A stretch of DNA of 5,388 bases from Gemmatimonadota bacterium (GTDB lineage Bacteria; Gemmatimonadota; Gemmatimonadetes; Longimicrobiales; Gaopeijiaceae). Shown piece after piece: positions 1 to 5,388 of this stretch. Position 1 is the first letter of the stretch, and the number at the start of each line of letters is the position of its first letter. The DNA lies in assembly GCA_024638395.1 (NCBI GenBank), contig JAHEKK010000269.1, forward strand, positions 1 to 5,388, read 5' to 3'. The position numbers were made by a program, and so were the translations under genes. Under the pieces are notes generated by a model. It was not told where the DNA came from. It searched no databases and saw nothing but the letters and a program-made list of their open reading frames with translations.

Positions 1-14
1 CCTGGGCCCGTGGA

Positions 15-30
15 GCCGGGCCTACCCGGC
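15..30 (-). terminator. GC-rich hairpin across the fbp stop codon, possible terminator
   Basis: On the minus strand GCCGGG, TAGG, CCCGGC forms a perfect six-pair all-GC stem with a four-base loop that contains the TAG stop (24-22). No run of T follows within the 14 bases left before the window edge, so it does not meet the usual intrinsic terminator rule. It may be a weak or Rho-assisted end, or a chance GC palindrome. Confidence 0.2.
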
Positions 31-1029
31 CTTGAGGGCCGCTTCGGCCATCGACACGAGATCGCTGGAGCCCAGGTACAAGGGGGTCCTCGCGTGCAGC
101 CCTTCGGGAACGAGATCCAGGATGTCCCGGTCTCCATCCGACGCCCTCCCGCCTGCCGCCTCGCAGATCATGGCCAGAGGCGCTGCCTCGTACAGGAGCC
201 GGAGCTTCCCTTCCGGGCTCGTCCTGTCCCGGGGATACATGAAGATGCCACCCGTGAGAAGGGTCCGGTGAAAGTCCGAGACCAGTGATCCGATGTACCG
301 CGACCGGAATCCGAGACCCGGCTCATTCGCTGTGCCCCTGAGCTGCTCAACGAACTGCTGCTGCCCCCTGGACCAGCGAGAGAAATAGGCCTCGTTCACC
401 GAGTAGGTCTTCGACGGAGGGTCCGGGATCCGAATATCGGGGTGGCTGAGGAGGAACTCCCCGATGGATGGATCGAGGGTGAAGCCATGGACTCCACCGT
501 ACTCCGTGGTGTAGACGAGCATGGTGGACGAGCCGTAGACCACATACCCGGCCGCCAACTGCTTCCGACCCGCTTGAAGACAGTCATCCAACGTGCCGTC
601 TTCGCCCGGCGAGACCTTCCGGTGCACGGAAAAGATGGTGCCGATGGACACGTTGACGTCGATGTTGGACGAGCCGTCCAGCGGATCGAAGAGGAGCACG
701 TACTTCCCCTTCTTGAACTTCTCCGGAATGGGGATGATGTCTTCACACTCTTCAGACACCATGCAACACAGGTGGCCCGAATGGTCCATGGCTTTGATCA
801 TTACTTCCTGGGCATAGTCGTCCAGCCGCTGGACCTCTTCCCCCTGAACGTTGGTGTCCCCGGTCTTCCCCATGATGTCTTCGATGAGGCCCGCCATGTT
901 CACCTCCCGAGAGATGATCTTGGCCGCCAGGGCGACATCGTAGAGAAGGGAGGAGAAGCGTCCGGACGCTCCGGGGTGGAGGCGTTCCTGATCGATGATG
1001 TGCCGGTCAATGGTGACGAGTTTGGTCAT
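22..1029 (-). CDS. fbp: Class I fructose-1,6-bisphosphatase
   Basis: This 335-residue cytosolic enzyme hydrolyses fructose 1,6-bisphosphate to fructose 6-phosphate and phosphate in gluconeogenesis (and in the Calvin cycle where present). The length is normal for the family. Metal and catalytic residues known from characterised class I enzymes are all visible: E93 and E94 in VSEECE, D115, D118, G119 and S120 in DPLDGSSN (115-122), and E281 in GKLRLLYEAAPLA (274-286), which is the family signature. Substrate residues are also in place: N212, Y215, R244, Y245, Y265 and K275. The N-terminal loop that binds AMP in characterised enzymes (usually TGELT or TGEFS) reads SGRFS here (22-26), with arginine at the position of the usual acidic residue. 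The partner K109/Y110 is kept. The ATG at 1029 is the only start that leaves the first helix whole. The gene follows comEC in the same direction after 78 bases. Identity is secure; AMP control is uncertain. Confidence 0.96.
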   Translation of the reverse strand: MTKLVTIDRHIIDQERLHPGASGRFSSLLYDVALAAKIISREVNMAGLIEDIMGKTGDTNVQGEEVQRLDDYAQEVMIKAMDHSGHLCCMVSEECEDIIPIPEKFKKGKYVLLFDPLDGSSNIDVNVSIGTIFSVHRKVSPGEDGTLDDCLQAGRKQLAAGYVVYGSSTMLVYTTEYGGVHGFTLDPSIGEFLLSHPDIRIPDPPSKTYSVNEAYFSRWSRGQQQFVEQLRGTANEPGLGFRSRYIGSLVSDFHRTLLTGGIFMYPRDRTSPEGKLRLLYEAAPLAMICEAAGGRASDGDRDILDLVPEGLHARTPLYLGSSDLVSMAEAALKAG

Positions 1030-1075
1030 CCGAATGTCTCTTGGATTCGTAGCGGCATTGGGTGGCCCAGAGGAA

Positions 1076-1103
1076 AGTATCGGCTGGAGGCCCCTGGTCG
1101 AAA
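1076..1103 (-). promoter_or_regulatory. Weak candidate sigma70-like promoter for fbp
   Basis: The 78-base gap between comEC and fbp (1030-1107) holds no gene. On the minus strand TTTCGA (1103-1098) and GATACT (1081-1076) are separated by 16 bases and lie about 46 bases before the fbp ATG. They match the sigma70 consensus at three and four of six positions, which is weak and could be chance. A modest purine-rich stretch AAGAGA (1042-1037), seven bases before the ATG, is the best ribosome site. Read-through from comEC is an equally good explanation for fbp expression. Confidence 0.2.
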
Positions 1104-1107
1104 CGCC

Positions 1108-3396
1108 TCACCGACCGGGATACCGAGGGACCCGGCCCCCGGTCCTCAGAGATCCGTTCCGCCGACCGGTTACCGATACCGTCCCGGACGCATCCGTTCG
1201 AAGGATGGTAGCCCCCGACTCCCGAAGGCGGCGGAGCACCTGTGGGGCCGGGTGGCCGTATCGGTTTCGCCGGCCGGCCGAGATCAATGCGACCCGTGGA
1301 GAGACACGATCCAGCAAGGCCTGTGAGGTAGACGTCCGGCTTCCGTGATGCCCCACCTTCAGGACCTCGACCTCGCCACTCTCGAGTGTCGCCAGTACCC
1401 TGGATTCGGCCGCCTCCTCGGCGTCGCCCATGAACAGCGCCTCGAACGCGCCGAAGCGTGACAGAATCACCACGGACCAGTCGTTCGGGTGGTCGCCGAG
1501 ATCCTCGGTCCCGGGATGGAGGATCTCGAAGGAGACGCCGTCTCGGGACCAGGCGTCTCCCGTCACGACCCGTCGCCAGGGTGTGTTCGTCCTGCGGGCC
1601 TGCTCGAGGGCGTCGACGTGTGCGACCTGTCCGGCCGTGCGCCCCGGGCCGAGGACTGCCCCCACCGGGAACGCCTGAAGGATGGCGGCCAGACCTCCTA
1701 CATGGTCCGAATCCGGATGACTCAGCACGATGGCCTCCAGCCGGCGCACCCCGCGCCGTTGGAGATAGGGCACGACCCTCGACGCGCCCACGTCGAACGT
1801 GGCCGAACGGGGACCACCATCGATGAGGTACCAGCGGTTCCTGGGTGTGCGAATGGCAATTGCGTCGCCCTGACCGACGTCGATGGCCGTGACCTCCATG
1901 GAATTCCAGGCCGCCAGATCCCTTACGACCCGGAGTCCCATTACCCCGGCCGCGCCGCCGGATACGGCAAGCCAGATCCTGATCCAGGCGGCCACCCGCC
2001 AAGGGGAACGAAGCAGTCGCAGGGAGGCAAGGGCGAAGATGAGGGCCACAGCCACCTCCTGAGCGGTCACCGGAACCGAAGCCCACGGGAGGGCGGCAAA
2101 GGCTCGGGCTGTGGCCGAGAGCCCCATGAGAAGGGCGTCCGTGCCGTATGCCACGACTGAGGCGCCCGGCAACCCCGTCAGGTCCAGTGCGATGGTCGCC
2201 ACAATCCCGGGGATAGCCACCGCGACCAGGGGGGTCAGCAGCAATGACGCAGGTACGGACACCGTGGACAGCGCCCCGAAGTGGAGCGCGAGGATCGGCG
2301 CCGTGAAGAGGGCCGCGCCGAGGCCTGCACCGACGGATGGGCCCAAAGCGCCCACCACCGGGCCCTCCGGCCAGTGCCGGGCGATCCAGCGGCCCACGAA
2401 GAGGATTCCTGCGGTTCCGGCCACGGTCAACTGATACCCCGGCCCTCCGACTGCCCCCGGCTCCACGACGGCGAGAACCAACATGGCACATCCGAGGGCT
2501 CCCAGCCGCAACACCGGCCGGCCCCGGATGGTCCCCAGGACGAGGGCCGACGTCATCCAGGCAGCTCGGGCGGCCGATGTGGGCGCCCCGATCAGAGCGA
2601 CGTAAAGCCAAACACCCCCGGCCAGCACACCCGCCCTCGCTCTTGGCGGAAGTCCGAGCCCGGCGGCCATTCCGGCCAGGAGACCCCCGACCACACCTAC
2701 GTGAAATCCGGATATGGAAAGCAGGTGGGCGACGCCGGACCGCACGAACGCCTCGCGAAGGTGGGGATCGACCCCCTCCCCTCCCGCGATTGTCAGAGCC
2801 CGGGCGACGGAAGCCCTCTCGCCGAAGCGGCGCTCAAGTACGGTTTCCACCCCCCGCCCGAAGGCCGCACGGACCCGGTGCCGTCGGGGCACCGGACCGA
2901 GGGTCTCGAGAAAGGTGCCGGCACTGAAGTAGCCCCCGATCCCTTGGTCCCGACGGCCCGTGAGCCAGCGGCCTTCGAGAGTTCCAAATCGAGCCTCAAC
3001 CGCCCCCGTTTCTCCCCGAACATAGACGGTGAGTACTGGGAAACACCCCGGGCCCAGTCCTCCCGCCACGTGGAACCTGGAGGAGCCCTGTGCCCGGACG
3101 CGCGTGAAGTGCCCCGTGAGTTCCAGGGCCGCCCCGTCCACCTGTTCCGCAAGACAGGCCGGGCGCGACGCCGCGTCGGCCGACGCTGCCCAGAGCGCTC
3201 CCGCCAACGCGGCGGGTGCGAGGTGGACGAGGGACGGCAGGAGGGGTGGAACGCGCCACGCCCATGTCGAGGCGAGCAGGAGGAGGAGCAGAGCCGGTGT
3301 GAGGAGACCGCGCGGGCCGGTCAGCGAGCCCGGCGCCAGCGCGGCGCCAAGAGCAAAGGCCAGAGCTACCCGGAGAACGGGCGGAACGCGGGTCAC
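1108..3396 (-). CDS. comEC: ComEC/Rec2 competence DNA-uptake channel
   Basis: This 762-residue protein is the inner-membrane channel through which single-stranded DNA enters during natural transformation. Two or three hydrophobic segments (about 8-72) lead into an OB-fold-like external loop (DUF4131, about 84-170) with cysteines C81 and C118. The competence domain (about 210-490) has the family hallmark AHLLSISGFHVG (223-234) and many helices. The C-terminal metallo-beta-lactamase-like domain (about 498-745) shows AIDVGQGDA (504-512), LIDGG (524-528), LSHPDSDHVGG (558-568), FMGDAE (655-660), GHHGS (682-686) and NRYGHP (711-716). All expected parts are present, so the gene looks intact. The GTG at 3396 was chosen because it overlaps the preceding TGA (GTGA) and is followed at once by the first hydrophobic segment. 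The frame stays open upstream to 3795, but that part is arginine-rich, overlaps the LapA-like gene and matches nothing. No strong Shine-Dalgarno precedes the GTG, which fits coupled translation. Whether this organism is competent cannot be told from one gene. Confidence 0.93.
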   Translation of the reverse strand: MTRVPPVLRVALAFALGAALAPGSLTGPRGLLTPALLLLLLASTWAWRVPPLLPSLVHLAPAALAGALWAASADAASRPACLAEQVDGAALELTGHFTRVRAQGSSRFHVAGGLGPGCFPVLTVYVRGETGAVEARFGTLEGRWLTGRRDQGIGGYFSAGTFLETLGPVPRRHRVRAAFGRGVETVLERRFGERASVARALTIAGGEGVDPHLREAFVRSGVAHLLSISGFHVGVVGGLLAGMAAGLGLPPRARAGVLAGGVWLYVALIGAPTSAARAAWMTSALVLGTIRGRPVLRLGALGCAMLVLAVVEPGAVGGPGYQLTVAGTAGILFVGRWIARHWPEGPVVGALGPSVGAGLGAALFTAPILALHFGALSTVSVPASLLLTPLVAVAIPGIVATIALDLTGLPGASVVAYGTDALLMGLSATARAFAALPWASVPVTAQEVAVALIFALASLRLLRSPWRVAAWIRIWLAVSGGAAGVMGLRVVRDLAAWNSMEVTAIDVGQGDAIAIRTPRNRWYLIDGGPRSATFDVGASRVVPYLQRRGVRRLEAIVLSHPDSDHVGGLAAILQAFPVGAVLGPGRTAGQVAHVDALEQARRTNTPWRRVVTGDAWSRDGVSFEILHPGTEDLGDHPNDWSVVILSRFGAFEALFMGDAEEAAESRVLATLESGEVEVLKVGHHGSRTSTSQALLDRVSPRVALISAGRRNRYGHPAPQVLRRLRESGATILRTDASGTVSVTGRRNGSLRTGGRVPRYPGR

Positions 3397-3812
3397 TCGA
3401 TGGGCAACTCGCTCTGCCGGGCGCCTTCCCAGCTGTCGGGTAGATCCGGCGGCGGCGACGTCAATGCCCCGGCGGAAGAATCGGGCGAGGGCTGGGCGCC
3501 TTCGGAGTCCGGGGCGCCCTCCCGCGGGCGTCCGCCGTAGGACCACCCCTCGTCCTTGTCCGCGACTCCCGCTTCCGGAAGCGTTCTCTGCCGAAGAAGC
3601 TGCCGGACTTTCAGGTCCGAGTGGATGCCCGCGATGAGCATCACGGCCATGCCGACCACCATGCCCCCGAAGGCAACGAACGTCACGGGCACACGGTAGA
3701 ACGTCGCCACACCCACGTCGATGATGACCAGCCTCCCCGCATTGGCCGCTGCGAAGGCCGCGCCACCCAGCAGGACGGCACCCAACCCCACCCAACCCAG
3801 AACCCTGCGCAT
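3393..3812 (-). CDS. LapA-like two-helix inner-membrane protein with a polar tail
   Basis: This is a 139-residue protein if read from the ATG at 3812. A GTG three bases earlier (3815) would add one residue. The ATG is preferred because GGAG at 3823-3820 lies seven bases before it. Numbering here counts from the GTG. The first helix (about 5-24) is followed by N25, then a short strand-like stretch LVIIDVGVATF and a second helix (about 44-63, VPVTFVAFGG onward). A basic juxtamembrane segment follows (HSDLKVRQLLRQR, 65-77). This N-in, helix, 'N..V.i.f', helix pattern matches the LapA/DUF1049 family, whose E. coli members help control lipopolysaccharide assembly. From about 79 to the end the chain is acidic and rich in Pro, Ser and Gly, and probably disordered. 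The gene overlaps the miaB stop, and its own stop overlaps the comEC start, so all three are likely made together. Its function is not known, and the LapA link rests on topology and a weak motif only. Confidence 0.72.
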   Translation of the reverse strand: MRRVLGWVGLGAVLLGGAAFAAANAGRLVIIDVGVATFYRVPVTFVAFGGMVVGMAVMLIAGIHSDLKVRQLLRQRTLPEAGVADKDEGWSYGGRPREGAPDSEGAQPSPDSSAGALTSPPPDLPDSWEGARQSELPIE

Positions 3813-5170
3813 CACGACACTCCGGCCAGTGGCTTGCCTGCTTCGAGTCGTTCGGCTACGAAGGTGGCTCCCGTCGTAGAGGTCAGGAGGGCAGACACGT
3901 AGCGGCCTGCATCCGACGCCTCCCCGGGTACCACGACGGCTTTGCTCCGCCGCGTCCGCCCCAGGACCGTGCCCTCGTGTTTTCCGGTCCGTTCCAACAA
4001 CAGCTCCACGACCGTTCCGACTTCTGCGCGGTTGATCTCCGCCTGGATTCCCCGGGTGACCTCGATCAGTCGCTCGAGACGGTCCTGGCCCTCGGCGTCG
4101 GAGACGAACTGGCCGGGTGGCAGCCGCGTGGCAGGCGTGCCCTCGCGGGGGCTGTACTTGTACGTGAAGGCCTCGTCGAATCGGACCTCGCGGACCAGGT
4201 CGAGGGTGTCCTGGAACTCGCTTTCGCTTTCTCCGGGGAAACCGACGATGATGTCGGTCGACAGGGCCACCTTCGGCATCGCCTGCCGGATCATCGCGAC
4301 CTTCTCCATGAACGAGTCTACCGTATACCTGCGCACCATTCGCTTCAACGTCCGGTCGTTCCCCGATTGGACCGGCAGGTGGACGTGCTCACACACGGCC
4401 TCCTCCATGGCCATGACGTCGACGAGGTCCGGCGTCACGTCGTTCGGGTGGGGCGACGTATACCGGACTCGGCGGATGCCGTCCACTCTCGCCACGGCCT
4501 GGAGTAGCCTCGGGAAGGGCCAGTCGCCGGAGACGTACGAATTCACCGTCTGGCCAAGGAGGGTCACTTCGGTGATGCCCTCGTCGGCGATGCGCCGGAT
4601 CTCACCCAGGATCTCCTGCGGATCGCGGTTCTTCTCGGCACCTCGTACGTAGGGTACGATGCAGAAGGTGCAACGGTGGTCACATCCCCGCTGGATCGGA
4701 ACCCATGCGCCAACGGTCGAGCGCCGGCGCTGCTCGAGCCCCTGGTAGTTCTCATCCAGGGTCAGATGGAGAACCGACAGGCGCCTGGCGTTCCCGGAAA
4801 GGGGTCGGAGCCGGGCCAGGGCCTCGGGAAGGGTGCGGTAGCCGTCGGGACCCATGACGAGGTCTACGTGAGGCGCCTTCTCCAGGAGCCCCTCCCCCAG
4901 GCGCTGCGCCATGCATCCGGTCACCCCGATCACGAGATCGGGATTGGTGCGCTTGAGTCCGCTGAGCTGACCCACCCGCCCCAGGACGCGACGCTCCGCA
5001 TGCTCTCGGATGGCGCATGTGTTCACGAGGATGACGTCCGCCTCCTCGGCGGAGGAGACGATCTCGTACCCTTCGCCTTCGAGGACGCCCTCCATCAGCT
5101 CCCCGTCGGAGATATTCATCTGACAGCCGTACGTCTCCACGTAGGCTCGTCGCGGTTTGGTTCCGTTCAT
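3812..5170 (-). CDS. miaB: MiaB, tRNA-2-methylthio-N6-dimethylallyladenosine synthase
   Basis: This 452-residue cytosolic radical-SAM methylthiotransferase adds the ms2 group to i6A37 of tRNAs reading UNN codons. All three family domains are present at normal length. The UPF0004/MTTase N-terminal domain (about 8-125) opens with YVETYGCQMN and has the three cluster cysteines C16, C52 and C86. The radical-SAM core (about 150-380) has RGCDHRCTFC, giving the CxxxCxxC cysteines C163, C167 and C170, then IVPYVRG, LLGQTVNSY (204-212), HLPVQSGND (264-272) and STDIIVGFPGE (304-314). A TRAM domain covers about 382-445. The ATG at 5170 directly precedes the conserved YGCQMN strand, so no later start is possible. 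Its ribosome site is weak (AGGG only three bases before ATG), which suggests translational coupling to the gene ending at 5176. The stop overlaps the start of the next gene. Family assignment is firm, and MiaB is preferred over MtaB or RimO because of the ETYGCQMN and GQxVNSY motifs. Confidence 0.95.
   Translation of the reverse strand: MNGTKPRRAYVETYGCQMNISDGELMEGVLEGEGYEIVSSAEEADVILVNTCAIREHAERRVLGRVGQLSGLKRTNPDLVIGVTGCMAQRLGEGLLEKAPHVDLVMGPDGYRTLPEALARLRPLSGNARRLSVLHLTLDENYQGLEQRRRSTVGAWVPIQRGCDHRCTFCIVPYVRGAEKNRDPQEILGEIRRIADEGITEVTLLGQTVNSYVSGDWPFPRLLQAVARVDGIRRVRYTSPHPNDVTPDLVDVMAMEEAVCEHVHLPVQSGNDRTLKRMVRRYTVDSFMEKVAMIRQAMPKVALSTDIIVGFPGESESEFQDTLDLVREVRFDEAFTYKYSPREGTPATRLPPGQFVSDAEGQDRLERLIEVTRGIQAEINRAEVGTVVELLLERTGKHEGTVLGRTRRSKAVVVPGEASDAGRYVSALLTSTTGATFVAERLEAGKPLAGVS
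3820..3823 (-). promoter_or_regulatory. Ribosome binding site deciding the start of the LapA-like gene
   Basis: On the minus strand GGAG lies at 3823-3820, inside the last codons of miaB. It is followed by TGTCGTG and then ATG (3812-3810). Spacing is seven bases to the ATG but only four to the alternative GTG at 3815, which favours the ATG. The overlapping miaB stop TGA (3814-3812) would allow ribosomes to reinitiate here. Confidence 0.5.
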
Positions 5171-5175
5171 GGGCC

Positions 5176-5388
5176 CTAATTCAGCCCGAGGCGCGTAGTC
5201 AAGTCAATACGGACGTGGGACCCGGTTGGATCGAGGACACCGTCGTGTAGCTGCCCAGGGCTCCCCGACGAGCCTTCGACGCCCACGCGGAGGTAGTCGC
5301 CGGTCAGCGCTGAACCCCGCGTTCCCTCCAGGACGACCTGGACCGGATCGCCCCCCCGGCTGCGGGCATACGCGGCGCCCTTGGCCTC
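5176..5388 (-). CDS. mtaB: Partial C-terminus of a probable MtaB-type tRNA methylthiotransferase (TRAM domain)
   Basis: An open frame enters from the right edge and runs 70 codons to a TAG at 5178-5176; its start and catalytic part lie outside the window. The visible part begins with a basic helix end (EAKGAAYARSRG), followed by a small beta-rich domain with VQVVLEG, then ALTGDYLRVGVEG, then a final strand HVRIDL. This is the pattern of the C-terminal TRAM (RNA-binding) domain of MtaB, where a 'VLxEG ... TxxYxRV' layout is usual. MtaB converts t6A to ms2t6A at position 37 of ANN-decoding tRNAs, using a radical-SAM cluster that cannot be seen here. RimO and MiaB TRAM domains fit less well, because they lack the (T)xxYxRV strand. 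The stop lies five bases before the miaB ATG, so the two genes are probably co-transcribed. A G7 run (5351-5357) lies in frame. The identity is inferred from a short tail, so another MTTase subfamily remains possible. Confidence 0.62.
   Translation of the reverse strand, partial: EAKGAAYARSRGGDPVQVVLEGTRGSALTGDYLRVGVEGSSGSPGQLHDGVLDPTGSHVRIDLTTRLGLN

Noticed and set aside
1125..1147. GC hairpin near the comEC 3' end (GAGGACC arm against GGTCCCTC, one bulge)
   Set aside because: It lies within the coding sequence, about 15 bases before the stop, and has no T run, so I do not call it a terminator.
442..1326. A 294-codon open frame on the plus strand opposite fbp
   Set aside because: It is antisense to a well-conserved FBPase and runs into the 3' end of comEC. 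The composition is that of a shadow frame, and no family is recognised.
1007..2611. A 534-codon minus-strand frame within comEC and the fbp start
   Set aside because: It is an alternative frame of comEC, dominated by Arg and Gly, while the overlapping comEC frame carries all the expected motifs.
2281..3540. A 419-codon open frame on the plus strand opposite comEC
   Set aside because: It is rich in Arg, Gly, Pro and Glu with no hydrophobic core or recognisable motif, and lies antisense to a gene with clear domains. High GC makes stops rare in such shadow frames.
3397..3795. An N-terminal extension of the comEC frame up to 3795
   Set aside because: The 133 extra residues are arginine- and glycine-rich and lie wholly over the LapA-like gene. 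The GTG at 3396 overlaps that gene's stop and starts just before the first membrane segment.
5171..5176. GGGCCC palindrome just before the miaB ATG, as an operator
   Set aside because: It is only six bases, such palindromes are common at this GC content (another is at 4-9), and it lies inside an apparent operon.
5351..5357. Run of seven G (minus strand) in the mtaB tail, as a possible frameshift site
   Set aside because: The frame reads sensibly on both sides (RSRGGDPVQVVLEG), so there is no sign of an error or programmed slippage.

Overview
The window is a high-GC, gene-dense stretch of bacterial chromosome in which every supported gene lies on the minus strand, so it reads from the right edge to the left. 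It resembles a free-living, high-GC phylum such as Gemmatimonadota. That guess rests on GC content, gene mix and protein flavour, and no marker in the window settles it. I see no IS element, phage gene, tRNA or rRNA gene, CRISPR array or compositional break.

Layout, in order of transcription. (1) 5388-5176: the C-terminal 70 codons of a probable MtaB-type tRNA methylthiotransferase (TRAM domain), cut by the window edge. (2) 5170-3812: a complete MiaB radical-SAM tRNA methylthiotransferase, starting five bases after that stop. (3) 3812-3393: a small two-helix membrane protein of LapA type with a long polar tail, whose start overlaps the miaB stop. (4) 3396-1108: a full-length ComEC/Rec2 DNA-uptake channel with its C-terminal metallo-beta-lactamase-like domain, whose GTG start overlaps the preceding stop by four bases. 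(5) After 78 bases without a gene, 1029-22: a complete class I fructose-1,6-bisphosphatase. The only non-coding stretches are 1-21, 1030-1107 and 5171-5175; there is no gene-free stretch near 300 bases.

The first four genes look like one transcriptional unit, joined by stop/start overlaps or a 5-base gap. Two tRNA position-37 thiomethylation enzymes lead into a membrane protein and then the transformation channel. The genes share no obvious pathway, so the arrangement may be housekeeping packing rather than a functional system. fbp is co-directional and could be read through or have its own weak promoter in the 78-base gap.

I do not see a convincing undescribed system. The points most worth a second look are the altered AMP-site loop in FBPase, the tandem methylthiotransferases, the LapA-like protein coupled between MiaB and ComEC, and a possible disulphide in the ComEC N-terminal loop.
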